Shown here piece by piece: positions 46,052 to 54,358 of a DNA stretch of 64,000 nt. Every line of letters starts with the position of its first letter. Position 1 is the first letter of the stretch. Position numbers and translations under genes: made by a program. The notes beneath the pieces were generated by a model. That model did not search any database. It was not told the origin of the DNA and saw only the letters and a program-made list of their open reading frames with translations. This stretch comes from Dissulfurirhabdus thermomarina (lineage in GTDB: Bacteria > Desulfobacterota > Dissulfuribacteria > Dissulfuribacterales > Dissulfurirhabdaceae): the NCBI RefSeq assembly GCF_012979235.1, contig NZ_JAATWC010000001.1, forward strand, positions 563,001 through 627,000. The letters are read 5' to 3'.

Positions 46052-47720
46052 GCGCCGGCAGACGGCCGGAGACCTGCTCTTCTGGACCGCGGCCGCGGTC
46101 CTCCTCTTCTGGGGGCTCGGGGACCGTGGGCTCTGGACGGCGGAGGGCCGGTGGGCCGAGATCGTCCGGGAGATGTTCCGCTCCGGCGACTACTTCCACC
46201 CCACCATCAACGGGGCGGCCTACTTCGACAAGCCGCTTCTCACCTACTGGCTCATCGCGGCGGCCGCCAAGGTGCTGGGCGCCCTGGACGAGCTGGCGCT
46301 CCGGCTGCCCAGCGCGGCGGCGGGGCTTGCGGCCCTGTGGGGGCTCCGCGACATGGGCGCCCGCCTCTTCTCGCCCGGGGTGGGGCGGGCGGCGGGCTGG
46401 ATGCTGCTCACCTCCTACGGTTTCCTCTTCTGGGCCCGGGCCGGGACCGCCGACATGGAGAACCTCGCCGCCGTCACCCTGGCCGTGGCCTGGTACCTTG
46501 CACACCGGGAGCGGCCGGGGTTCTGGAACTATCTGGCCTTCTGGCTCATCTGCTTCGTCGGCGCCGAGACCAAGGGGCTCACCGCCGTGGTGGTGCCGGT
46601 CCTGGCCGTGGCGGCCGACCTCTACCTCCGGCGGGACTGGTCCGCGCTCCGGGACCCTCGGAACATCGCCGCGGCCCTGCTGGCCGCCGGGGTCTACCTC
46701 GTCCCCTTCGTCTATGCCGGCCTCACCCGGCCCGGCTACGAGGAGAGCGGCCTCGCCCTGGTCTTCCGGGAGAACGTCCAGCGCTTCTTCCAGCCCTTCG
46801 ACCACAAGGAGCCCTTCTACGTCTACCTCTACTACCTCCCCATGCTGCTGCTCCCGTGGGCGCCGCTTTTCCTGGCCTCGCTGGCCGGCGCGCCCCGCTG
46901 GTGGCGCGGGGTCCGGGACGGGGCCTCCCGGGCCGCGCCGGAGACCTGGGTCTTCCTGGCCCTGGTGCTGGTCTTCTGCTTCTTCACCGCCTCGGGGTCG
47001 CGCCGCAGCTACTACATCCTGCCGGCGCTGCCCTTCGCCGCGTTGTGGATGGCCGCCGGGTTCGAGCACCCGGCGGCGGTCTTCGGCCGGTGGGCGGGCG
47101 CGGCCCTCCGGGTGCAGGGCGGGTTCCTGGCACTGGCGGGCCTTGCGGCCCTGGCCGCGGCCGCCGCGACCCCCCTCTGGGAACGGCGCCTGGGGTTCGT
47201 GCCCCCGCCGGGCCTTGCGGCCCTGGTGGCGGGGATGGGGCTCGCCGCGGCCGCAGCCGGTGCCGCGGCGGCCTTCTCCTCCCGCCGCCTCGGGCCCGGC
47301 GGCCGGGCCCGGGCCGCCGTCGCCGCCGCGGCCGTCCTCATGGGGGGGTATTTCCTCGGCTGCCTCGGGCTCCTCGAACCGTACCGGACCGAGAAGCCCT
47401 TCGCCCTGGCCCTCAAGCGGGAGCTCGCCGCGACACCGGGGGCCCGGGCGGCCTTCTACCGGAAGGCCTCCCCGAACACCATCTTCTACCTCGATCCGCC
47501 GGCGGACATCCCGGTGCTGGCCGACGCCGCGGCGGTCCGGGCCTTTCAGGAGGGGCCGGGGGTCCCGGTCCTCGTCTCGCGGAGGAAGTATCTGGCGGAA
47601 CTCGCCCCCCTGGGCCTCGACCCGGCGGCGGCGTCTCTCGCCGAGCCGGTCCGCCCCTGGGAGGGGCGGGCCCGGAGAAAGCTCGTGGCCTGGCGGCTGC
47701 GGGCGGGCGGGGGGAGGTAG
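46032..47720 (+). CDS. arnT: ArnT-like glycosyltransferase (GT39/PMT family), copy 2
   Basis: The 562-residue multi-helix inner-membrane transferase has the acidic loop WTAEGRWAEIVREM, DKPLLTYWLIA and YRTEKPFALAL. It shares the same overall plan as the copy at 41689 and is of similar length. It starts inside the end of arnC, as is common for tightly coupled genes, and sits directly before the formyltransferase. In enteric arn operons arnT follows arnD. ArnT uses undecaprenyl-phosphate-aminoarabinose to decorate lipid A phosphates. Which of the two copies does this, or whether both act on different acceptors, cannot be told. Confidence 0.85.
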   Translation: MATTLLERRQTAGDLLFWTAAAVLLFWGLGDRGLWTAEGRWAEIVREMFRSGDYFHPTINGAAYFDKPLLTYWLIAAAAKVLGALDELALRLPSAAAGLAALWGLRDMGARLFSPGVGRAAGWMLLTSYGFLFWARAGTADMENLAAVTLAVAWYLAHRERPGFWNYLAFWLICFVGAETKGLTAVVVPVLAVAADLYLRRDWSALRDPRNIAAALLAAGVYLVPFVYAGLTRPGYEESGLALVFRENVQRFFQPFDHKEPFYVYLYYLPMLLLPWAPLFLASLAGAPRWWRGVRDGASRAAPETWVFLALVLVFCFFTASGSRRSYYILPALPFAALWMAAGFEHPAAVFGRWAGAALRVQGGFLALAGLAALAAAAATPLWERRLGFVPPPGLAALVAGMGLAAAAAGAAAAFSSRRLGPGGRARAAVAAAAVLMGGYFLGCLGLLEPYRTEKPFALALKRELAATPGARAAFYRKASPNTIFYLDPPADIPVLADAAAVRAFQEGPGVPVLVSRRKYLAELAPLGLDPAAASLAEPVRPWEGRARRKLVAWRLRAGGGR

Positions 47721-47723
47721 CCC

Positions 47724-48641
47724 GTGTCCGTGGTCCTCTTCGGCTACGGCGACATGGGGCGGACGGCCTACCGGGTGCTCCGGGGGCTGGGCGTGTCCGT
47801 CCCGGCGGTCTTCACCCACCGCGACGACCCGGGGGAGACCCGGTGGTTCGGGTCGCTGGCGGAACTCGCCGATGGGGACGGGGTCCCGGTCTTCGCCCCG
47901 GAAGACGTGAACCGCCCGGAGTGGGTGGCGCAGATCCGGGACCTGGCGCCGGACGTCATCCTTTCCTGCTACTACCGGCGGATGATCGGCGAGGAGATCC
48001 TCCGCCTGCCCCGGATCGCCGCCTTGAACCTCCACGGCTCGCTCCTTCCCAGGTACCGCGGCCGGTGCCCGGTGAACTGGCAGATCCTCCACGGCGAGCG
48101 GGAGGGCGGGGTGACCCTGCACCACATGGTGCGCCAGGCGGACGCAGGCGACATCGTGGGCCAGCGGGCCGTCCCCATCGCCGAGACCGACACCGCCCTC
48201 GACCTCTTCCGCAAGTGCGAGCAGGCGGCGGCGGAGCTCCTGCGCGAGATGATCCCGAGGGTCCTCGACGGCACGGCGCCGCGGGTTCCCCAGGATTCGT
48301 CCCGGGCCACCTACTTCGGCGGCCGGCGGCCGGAGGACGGCCGCATCGACTGGTCGTGGCCGGCCCGCCGCATCTACAACCTGGTCCGGGCCGTGGCCTG
48401 GCCCTACCCCGGGGCCTTCGGGTTTCTCCGGGGGCGGCGGCTCATCGTCTGGTGGGCGGAACCGGCCCCGGCCGCCCCCGGTCCCGCCCCGCCGGGCACG
48501 GTGCTGGAGGGGGGCGCCGCACCGGTGGTGGCCGCGGGGGAGGGGGCGCTGCGGCTCGTGACCGTGAGCGAGGCCGGGGCCGGCCCCGACACTCCCCTGG
48601 ATCTCGCCGCCCTGGTCCGGCCGGGGGACCGGTTCGAGTGA
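47724..48641 (+). CDS. arnA: UDP-4-amino-4-deoxy-L-arabinose formyltransferase (ArnA N-terminal half as a separate gene)
   Basis: The 305-residue enzyme transfers a formyl group from N10-formyltetrahydrofolate. Its N-terminal Rossmann part begins VVLFGYGDMGRTAY. The active-site motif LNLHGSLLPRYRGRCPVNW has Asn and His, and the Asp comes from QADAGDIVGQ. It ends with the C-terminal formyltransferase domain. In E. coli this domain is fused to the decarboxylase in one ArnA protein; here the protein stops after domain one and the decarboxylase is the next gene, 80 bp on. GTG start at 47724. Confidence 0.92.
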   Translation: MSVVLFGYGDMGRTAYRVLRGLGVSVPAVFTHRDDPGETRWFGSLAELADGDGVPVFAPEDVNRPEWVAQIRDLAPDVILSCYYRRMIGEEILRLPRIAALNLHGSLLPRYRGRCPVNWQILHGEREGGVTLHHMVRQADAGDIVGQRAVPIAETDTALDLFRKCEQAAAELLREMIPRVLDGTAPRVPQDSSRATYFGGRRPEDGRIDWSWPARRIYNLVRAVAWPYPGAFGFLRGRRLIVWWAEPAPAAPGPAPPGTVLEGGAAPVVAAGEGALRLVTVSEAGAGPDTPLDLAALVRPGDRFE

Positions 48642-48721
48642 CCCATCGCGGCCGCCCGGCGGCCGCCCCGGATTGCAAGTCGGCCGGGCCGAGGGGCCCG
48701 GCCCAGCCAAGGAGCCGTCTC

Positions 48722-49777
48722 ATGAAACTGCTCGTCCTGGGAGTCAACGGATTCATCGGCAGTCACCTCACCCGGCGGGTCGTGGCCGAGACCGACTGGG
48801 AGATCTACGGGATGGATCTCGCCGCCGACCGGCTCGGCGACATGGTGGACCACCCCCGGGTGCACTACATCGAGGGCGACATCTCCATCAACAAGGAGTG
48901 GATCGAGTACCACGTGAAGAAGTGCGACGTGTGCCTCCCCCTGGTGGCCATCGCCACCCCGGCCAGCTACGTCCGCGACCCCCTGGCCGTCTTCGAGCTC
49001 GACTTCGAGGAGAACCTCCGGGTGGTGCGCCAGTGCGCCCGCTACGGGACCCGGGTGATCTTCCCCTCCACCAGCGAGGTCTACGGGATGTGCCCGGAGC
49101 CGCCCTTCAACGAGGAGACGAGCCTCCTGGTCTACGGTCCCATCCACAAGCAGCGCTGGATCTACGCCTGCGCCAAGCAGATGATGGACCGGGTCATCTG
49201 GGCCATGGGGCAGCACCGGGGCCTGCGCTTCACCTTGATCCGGCCCTTCAACTGGATCGGGGCCGGGCTCGACACCCTGGCCACCCCCAAGGAGGGCAGC
49301 TCCCGGGTGGTGACCCAGTTCCTGGGCCACCTGCTCCGGGAGGAGCCCATCAACCTGGTGGACGGGGGGCGCCAGCGGCGCAGCTTCACCTACGTGGACG
49401 ACGGGCTCGACTGCCTGCTCGCCATCCTCCGGAACGAGGGCGGGCGGTGCGACGGCCGGATCTTCAACATCGGCAACCCCGCCAACGACGTCTCCATCCG
49501 GGAGCTGGCGGAGCTCATGATCGACGTCCTCAAGGAGTTCCCGGACCTCGCTCCCCTGGCGGAGAAGGCCGAGCTGCGCGAGGTCTCCGCCGAGGCCTTC
49601 TACGGCAAGGACTACCAGGACATCGGCGCCCGGGTGCCGGACATCACCGCCGCCCGCGAGGTGCTGGGCTGGGAGCCCAAGATCGGCCTCCGGGAGGCCC
49701 TCCGGCGCACCATCGCGGCCTACGTGGCCGACTGGCGCGCGGCACGGGAGGCCCTGGACCCGGCCGGGGGCGCATGA
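48722..49777 (+). CDS. UDP-glucuronate C4-decarboxylase (ArnA C-terminal half as a separate gene)
   Basis: The 351-residue short-chain dehydrogenase/epimerase-type enzyme oxidises and decarboxylates UDP-glucuronate to the UDP-4-keto-pentose used by ArnB. It has GVNGFIGSHLTRRVV for NAD binding, the catalytic PSTSEVYGMC segment and the YxxxK pair in IYACAKQMMD. The arginine of RRSFTYVDDG matches the ArnA decarboxylase residue, unlike ordinary UDP-glucose epimerases. ATG at 48722 starts a compact protein with no formyltransferase domain. Its stop overlaps the next start as ATGA. Confidence 0.9.
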   Translation: MKLLVLGVNGFIGSHLTRRVVAETDWEIYGMDLAADRLGDMVDHPRVHYIEGDISINKEWIEYHVKKCDVCLPLVAIATPASYVRDPLAVFELDFEENLRVVRQCARYGTRVIFPSTSEVYGMCPEPPFNEETSLLVYGPIHKQRWIYACAKQMMDRVIWAMGQHRGLRFTLIRPFNWIGAGLDTLATPKEGSSRVVTQFLGHLLREEPINLVDGGRQRRSFTYVDDGLDCLLAILRNEGGRCDGRIFNIGNPANDVSIRELAELMIDVLKEFPDLAPLAEKAELREVSAEAFYGKDYQDIGARVPDITAAREVLGWEPKIGLREALRRTIAAYVADWRAAREALDPAGGA

Positions 49778-50682
49778 GCCGCGGCGCCCCCGTGGCCCTC
49801 AAGGTGGACGTGGACACCCACGACGGCATGCGCCGCGGGGTGCCCGTCCTCCTGGAGATCCTGGCCCGCCGCGGGGTCCGGGCCACCTTCTTCCTCTCCT
49901 TCGGGCCGGACAACGCCGGCAAGGCCGTCTTCCGCCTCCTGCGAGAGCCGGTCTTCCTGAAGAAGATGCTCCGGACCGGGGCCCCGAGCCTCTACGGCTG
50001 GCGCACGGTGCTGTCCGGGACGCTGCTCCCGGCCCGGCCCATCGCCTCGGCCTTCCCGGATCTCGTGCGCCGGATCGAGGCGGAGGGCCACGAGGCGGCG
50101 GTGCACGCCTGGGACCACCGGCGCTGGCAGGACCACCTGGACCGGATGGACCGGGCGGCGGTGGCGGCGGAGTTCGGGCGGGCCTTCGCGGCCTTCTCCG
50201 GCATCCTTGGGCGCCCGCCCCGGGCCACCGCCGCCCCGGGGTGGCAGGCCACGGCGGTGAGCCTCGAGGTCCAGGACGGGCTGGGGTTGCGGTACGCGAG
50301 CGATCTCCGGGGCGGCCCGCCCTGCCGCCTGCGCGCGGCGGGGCGGGCCTTCCGGACCCTCCAGGTCCCCACCACCGGGCCCTGCATCGAGGAGCTGCTG
50401 GCCGTGGGGGTCCGGCGGGCGGCGGATCTCCGCCGCGCCCTCCTGGATGCCCTGGCGGGCGAGCCCTTCCCGGTGCTCGCCGTGCACGCCGAGGTGGAGG
50501 GGGGACCCTACGCCGAGTTCTTCGATGCGCTCCTTTCGGAGCTCCTCGCCCGCCACGCGGGGATCCGCACCCTGGAAGCGACGGCCGAACGGGTGCTCGC
50601 CCGGCCGGAGGCCGTCCCCGTCCGCGAACTGGCCCGGGCGTGTCTTCCGGGCCGGGCCGGCACGGTGGCGACCTCGGGCTGA
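49774..50682 (+). CDS. arnD: 4-deoxy-4-formamido-L-arabinose-phosphoundecaprenol deformylase
   Basis: The 302-residue polysaccharide deacetylase-type enzyme removes the formyl group from the lipid-linked sugar. The opening ALKVDVDTHDGMRRGVPVLLE contains the catalytic Asp pair typical of ArnD. HAWDHRRWQDH supplies metal-binding histidines, and ATAAPGW is the conserved deacetylase loop. It overlaps the decarboxylase gene as ATGA. This makes the pathway complete from UDP-glucuronate to the lipid carrier; transfer to lipid A needs the ArnT-like proteins. Confidence 0.92.
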   Translation: MSRGAPVALKVDVDTHDGMRRGVPVLLEILARRGVRATFFLSFGPDNAGKAVFRLLREPVFLKKMLRTGAPSLYGWRTVLSGTLLPARPIASAFPDLVRRIEAEGHEAAVHAWDHRRWQDHLDRMDRAAVAAEFGRAFAAFSGILGRPPRATAAPGWQATAVSLEVQDGLGLRYASDLRGGPPCRLRAAGRAFRTLQVPTTGPCIEELLAVGVRRAADLRRALLDALAGEPFPVLAVHAEVEGGPYAEFFDALLSELLARHAGIRTLEATAERVLARPEAVPVRELARACLPGRAGTVATSG

Positions 50683-50685
50683 GCC

Positions 50686-51648
50686 GTGGCGGCGGCGAAG
50701 GCAAGGGGCGGCGCGGTGCTCACCCGGTGGTTCGTCCTCTGGGTGCTCCTCGCCTCGGCGGCGGCGGTCCGCTTCCCCGGGGCCTTCACCGGGATCCGGC
50801 CCTGGATCGCACCGTTGCTCGGGCTCATCATGTTCGGCATGGGGATGACCCTCGAGGCCGAGGCCTTCCGGCGGGCCCTCCGCTCCCCCGTCCCCCTGGC
50901 CCTCGGCGTGGTGCTCCAGTTCCTCGTGATGCCGCTGGCCGGCTTCGGGATCGCCGCCGGGTTCCGGCTGCCGCCCCAGATCTCGGCCGGGCTGGTCCTC
51001 GTGGGGGCCTGCCCCGGGGGGACGGCCTCCAACGTCATGGTCTACCTCTCGCGGGGCAACGTGGCCCTCTCCATCGCCATGACCACGTGCTCCACGCTGC
51101 TGGCGCCGCTGGTCACCCCCTGGCTCACCCTGCTCTATGCCCGCCGGTGGCTCCCGGTGGACCCGGCGGCCCTCTTCCTCTCCATCCTCGAGGTGGTGCT
51201 CGTGCCCGTGGTCCTGGGGCTCGCGGTGAAGCGCCTGGCCCCGGGGGCGGCGGCCCGGGCGGAGGCCTGGACGCCCGCCGTCTCGGTGCTCGCCATCGTG
51301 GCCATCGTGGGGTGCGTGGTGGCGCTCAACGCCGGCAACCTGCGGGCCACGGGCCCCCTGGTGCTGGGGGCCGTGGTGCTCCACAACGGGCTGGGGCTGG
51401 CCCTGGGCTACGCCGGGGCGTGGATCCTCGGCCAGGACACCGCCGACCGCCGCGCCATCGCCCTGGAGGTGGGGATGCAGAACTCGGGGCTCGGGGCGGC
51501 GCTGGCCCACGCCCACTTCGGGGCGCTGGCGGCGCTGCCGAGCGCGGTCTTCTCCGTCTGGCACAACGTGTCGGGGGCGCTGCTGGCCGGGATCTGGCGG
51601 CGCCGGCCGGCCGGCCCGGGGGAAGGGGGGCGGGCGGATCCGGCGTGA
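50686..51648 (+). CDS. Bile acid:sodium symporter family (BASS) membrane protein
   Basis: The 320-residue protein with about nine hydrophobic helices belongs to the SBF/BASS family. It has the central crossover motif GACPGGTASNVMVYLSRGN and the later MQNSGLGAALA. Family members carry bile acids, pantothenate, pyruvate or other organic anions with sodium; the substrate is not deducible. The GTG start lies three bases after the arnD stop, so it is co-transcribed. Whether it serves the lipid A pathway or is a passenger is unknown. Confidence 0.85.
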   Translation: MAAAKARGGAVLTRWFVLWVLLASAAAVRFPGAFTGIRPWIAPLLGLIMFGMGMTLEAEAFRRALRSPVPLALGVVLQFLVMPLAGFGIAAGFRLPPQISAGLVLVGACPGGTASNVMVYLSRGNVALSIAMTTCSTLLAPLVTPWLTLLYARRWLPVDPAALFLSILEVVLVPVVLGLAVKRLAPGAAARAEAWTPAVSVLAIVAIVGCVVALNAGNLRATGPLVLGAVVLHNGLGLALGYAGAWILGQDTADRRAIALEVGMQNSGLGAALAHAHFGALAALPSAVFSVWHNVSGALLAGIWRRRPAGPGEGGRADPA

Positions 51649-51655
51649 AACCGGG

Positions 51656-51732
51656 TGGTGCGCCTGGAGGGATTCGAACCCCCGGCCTCCGGATTCGAAG
51701 TCCGGCGCTCTATCCAATTGAGCTACAGGCGC
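51656..51732 (-). tRNA. tRNA-Arg (anticodon UCG)
   Basis: The 77-base tRNA on the minus strand has acceptor arms GCGCCTG/CAGGCGC, a discriminator A and an encoded CCA end. The anticodon stem CCGGA/TCCGG encloses loop CTTCGAA, giving anticodon TCG. It lies just after the symporter gene on the opposite strand. Confidence 0.96.
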
Positions 51733-52067
51733 GGCGAGGTCCGGGTTCGCCGGCGCCGCAAGGCGGCGCCGGCTGCGGCGGTGCTCCGGATGCCCGCGTC
51801 ACCGAGGGGTACCCGGGGCGGGCCTCGTTGTCAATAACCTGTCAGTCCCGGATGATGGCGCATCTTTTGGCGAAGATCTGGGCCGTTTCGTCTCCCAGTC
51901 CTCCAGGGCATCAATGGCGCCCGTGCGTTCAACCGCCGTTGAACGCTGCGCGTCCAGTGGACGGCATCGCGCATGGCGCGGGCTCCCATCCGGGTGATCG
52001 GGCTCGTCTTCCCGGTCGCCACGCCCCCGGCACACACGGCGGCAGGTGCGTCAAGGTAGGTGCCGCC
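51733..52067. other. 335-bp intergenic region rich in palindromes
   Basis: No gene is credible here. It holds GTTCAAC/GTTGAAC (51927-51944, four-base loop), GTCCA/TGGAC close by, and several GGCGC-type symmetries (for example around ATGGCGCGGGCT). The base composition near 51840-51940 is lower in GC than the surrounding genes. It may be a decayed mobile or repeat element, but no transposase fragment was recognised. Confidence 0.4.
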
Positions 52068-52748
52068 TTATCGCGTAGATCTGGGAGTTGATCGACGGCC
52101 CGGCGGCCCCGGGCTGGTTTCATCCAGGCCGCCGGCCTTGAGCGCCGCGGCCAGGTGTCGGGCCTGGCGGGCCAGGTCCGCCGCGTCTCCGTGGTTGCGG
52201 ACCACCAGGTCCGCCCGGCGGGCCTTCTCCTCCTGGGGCATCTGGGCGCGGAGCCAGCGCCGGGCCTCCCCGGGCGGGATCCGGTGGCGGCGGGCGAGGC
52301 GGGCCTCCCGCACGTCGTCCGGGGCCGTCACCGCGATGACCCCGTCGAAACGGTCTTCCCATCCGGCCTCGTAGAGGAGGGGCACCTCCACCACGGCGAC
52401 CCGGTGGCCCCGGGCGGCCAGGGCCTCGAGCCGCCGTTCGAGCCGGTCCCGCACCTCGGGGTGGACGATGGCCTCGAGCCGGCTCCGCGCCCCTGGGTCG
52501 TCCAGGACGAGGCGCCGCAGCCGGTTCCGGTCGAGGGAGCCGTCCGGGGCGAGCACTTCTTCGCCGAAGGCGCGGACCACGGCGGCGTGGCCCGGGGCCC
52601 CCGGGGCGACGGCCGCCCGGGCCAGCTCGTCGGTGTCCACCACGGGGATTCCCTCCGCGGCCAGGGCCGCGGCGAGGGTGCTCTTCCCGGCCGCAAGGCC
52701 CCCGGTGACGGCATAGACCTTGAGCGGTGGTCGGCTGGACGTATCCAC
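52068..52748 (-). CDS. coaE: Dephospho-CoA kinase
   Basis: The enzyme performs the last step of coenzyme A synthesis. The 226-residue protein (from GTG at 52748) has the P-loop TGGLAAGKST, the substrate motif VVDTDELAR, and VVEVPLLYEAGWEDRFD followed by the lid region QEEKARRAD. GTG at 52748 has AAAAGG six bases upstream. A further ATG upstream would extend it through the divergent promoter and is unlikely. It shares its upstream region with the FKBP gene. Confidence 0.93.
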   Translation of the reverse strand: MDTSSRPPLKVYAVTGGLAAGKSTLAAALAAEGIPVVDTDELARAAVAPGAPGHAAVVRAFGEEVLAPDGSLDRNRLRRLVLDDPGARSRLEAIVHPEVRDRLERRLEALAARGHRVAVVEVPLLYEAGWEDRFDGVIAVTAPDDVREARLARRHRIPPGEARRWLRAQMPQEEKARRADLVVRNHGDAADLARQARHLAAALKAGGLDETSPGPPGRRSTPRSTR

Positions 52749-52754
52749 GGCCTT

Positions 52755-52783
52755 TTGCAAAACGTTAGAGGAAAAGCTATAAT
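52755..52783 (+). promoter_or_regulatory. Strong sigma-70-type promoter of the FKBP gene
   Basis: TTGCAA (52755-52760) and a perfect TATAAT (52778-52783) are 17 bases apart in a short AT-rich pocket. The site is 69 bases before the FKBP start and immediately upstream of the divergent coaE. Confidence 0.85.
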
Positions 52784-52851
52784 GATTGTTGAATAAAAAA
52801 CGGCATACGCCGGTATCCACGAAGAAGGATCAACGAGGTCATCCGAGCGAC

Positions 52852-53331
52852 ATGAAGATCACCCCCGACACCGTCGTCACGTTGCACTATACCCTCTCGG
52901 TCAACGGGGGGGAAACGCCCGAGGAACTGACCCGGCCCTACCGGGTTCAGTTCGTCTACGGGCGCGAACCCATCCTCCCCGCCCTCGAGAAGGTCCTCCA
53001 TGGCCGCGAGCCGGAGGACGAGGTGGAGGTCACCATCCCCCCCGAGCAGGCCTTCGGCAACTACGACGGCAACCTGGTCAACGAGGTGCCGCTGTCCACC
53101 TTCCGTCGCCCGGAGGCCATCCGGGAGGGGGAGGTCTACGAGGAGGTCACCGCCGACGGGCGCAAGGTCCGTTTCGTGGCCCGCGAGGTCCGCGCCGATT
53201 CCGTGGTGGCCGACTTCAACCATCCCGCCGCCGGCAAGTCCCTCACCCTGAAGGGGCGGGTGGCCGAGGTCCGGATGGCCACCGCCACGGATCTGCTCCG
53301 GGTGCTCAACCTGAACCGCGGCGGCGGGTGA
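52852..53331 (+). CDS. slyD: SlyD-type FKBP peptidyl-prolyl cis-trans isomerase
   Basis: The 159-residue cytoplasmic isomerase and chaperone has an FKBP core split by an insert-in-flap domain: TVVTLHYTLSVNGG, then PPEQAFGNYDGNLV, then VVADFNHPAAGKSLTLKGRV. No C-terminal histidine/cysteine metal-binding tail is present, unlike E. coli SlyD. It ends at NLNRGGG. ATG at 52852 is preferred to the upstream frame because it starts the family fold directly. It is a single-gene transcript ending at a bidirectional terminator. Confidence 0.9.
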   Translation: MKITPDTVVTLHYTLSVNGGETPEELTRPYRVQFVYGREPILPALEKVLHGREPEDEVEVTIPPEQAFGNYDGNLVNEVPLSTFRRPEAIREGEVYEEVTADGRKVRFVAREVRADSVVADFNHPAAGKSLTLKGRVAEVRMATATDLLRVLNLNRGGG

Positions 53332-53376
53332 GCCTGCTGACGGGGCCCGGCGGGTCCCGCTCCTTTCGAGGCAGAT

Positions 53377-53409
53377 GGCCCTGTCCGTCACCAGGCGGAC
53401 AGGGCCTTT
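53377..53409. terminator. Bidirectional terminator between the FKBP and DJ-1-like genes
   Basis: A perfect 11-bp stem GGCCCTGTCCG/CGGACAGGGCC with an 8-base loop has T residues on the plus side. The 3' end of the converging DJ-1-like gene falls inside the loop. Confidence 0.85.
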
Positions 53410-53894
53410 CCTATGGCGGCCATGAAGGCGGGGAGGTCCGGCGGCCGCCGCGAGGTGATGAAGACGCCGTCCACCACCACGGGGGCGTCCTCGTACCGGG
53501 CGCCGGCGGCGATGAGCTCCCGGGAGATCTTCGGGTGGCCCGTCACCCGGCGCCCGGCCAAGAGCCCCGCCGCCGCCAGGAGCTGCGGGCCGTGACAGAT
53601 GGCGGCCAGGGGCCGCCCGGCGGCGGCCTGGGCCCGGACGAGGTCCAGGGCCCGAGGCAGCGTCCGGAGGGCCGCCGGCGCCGTGCCGCCGGGGACCACC
53701 AGGAGCTCGTGCCCGGCGGGCGGAACGTCGTCGAGGGTGAGGTTGGCGGTCACCGAGTAGCCGTGCAGGCCCCGCACCGCCCCCCATTCCGGCGCGGCCA
53801 CGTCCACCTGGAGCCCCGCCTCCCGGAGGCGGTAGAGGGGGCAGAGGAGCTCCGTGTCCTCGAACCCGGCGGCGGTGAGGACGAGGGCCTTCAC
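53388..53894 (-). CDS. DJ-1/PfpI-family protein
   Basis: The 168-residue protein has the flavodoxin-like fold of the DJ-1/ThiJ/PfpI superfamily. It begins VKALVLTAAGFEDTELLCPLYRLR and carries the nucleophile-elbow cysteine in AICHGPQLLAAAG and the glutamate near GFEDTE. Members act as glyoxalases, deglycases or stress proteins; the activity here is not deducible. GTG at 53894 overlaps the upstream CoA-binding gene's stop as GTGA. The pair is one unit and may handle damage or CoA-linked metabolites, which is inference. Confidence 0.88.
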   Translation of the reverse strand: MKALVLTAAGFEDTELLCPLYRLREAGLQVDVAAPEWGAVRGLHGYSVTANLTLDDVPPAGHELLVVPGGTAPAALRTLPRALDLVRAQAAAGRPLAAICHGPQLLAAAGLLAGRRVTGHPKISRELIAAGARYEDAPVVVDGVFITSRRPPDLPAFMAAIGKALSAW

Positions 53895-54322
53895 GGCGCC
53901 CCCGGCCCGGCGGCCCGGCCGGCCATGACGCCGAGGCAGGCGCCGGTGACGAGGTCCAGCCGGTCGGCGTAGCGCCGGATCACCTCCGGGTTCTCCGTCC
54001 CGGGCTGGAACCAGACCGCCCGGGCCCCCGCGGCCAGGGCGTCTTTCACGATGGGCTCCACCGCATCGGGCCGTCGGAAGACGTCCACGATGTCCACCGG
54101 TTCCGGGACCTCGGCCAGGGAGGCGAGGATGGGCCGCCCGAAGAGTTCCCGGCCGGCGTAGACGGGGTTGACCAGGTGCACCCGCCACCGGCCGGCGTCC
54201 AGAACCCGCCGGGCGATGTCGTGGCTGGTGCGCTCGGGGTTGGTGGAGACGCCCACCACCGCGATGACCCGCGCCGCCTGGAGGAGCCGCCGGATGTCCG
54301 CGTCGTCGGTGAGGATGGCCAT
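53891..54322 (-). CDS. CoA-binding domain protein (YccU-like)
   Basis: The 143-residue protein has a single Rossmann-like CoA-binding domain (VIAVVGVSTNPERTSHDIA; HLVNPVYAGRELFGRPILA; VDIVDVFRRPDAV; AVWFQPGTENPE). Family members of this size bind CoA or acyl-CoA, and no catalytic site is established. It is the first gene of the two-gene unit with the DJ-1-like protein and starts 36 bp from the nucleoside transporter's stop. Confidence 0.9.
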   Translation of the reverse strand: MAILTDDADIRRLLQAARVIAVVGVSTNPERTSHDIARRVLDAGRWRVHLVNPVYAGRELFGRPILASLAEVPEPVDIVDVFRRPDAVEPIVKDALAAGARAVWFQPGTENPEVIRRYADRLDLVTGACLGVMAGRAAGPGAP

Positions 54323-54358
54323 GGTCTCCTCCCTGCCGGGGTCTTCCCGGGCCGTGTC

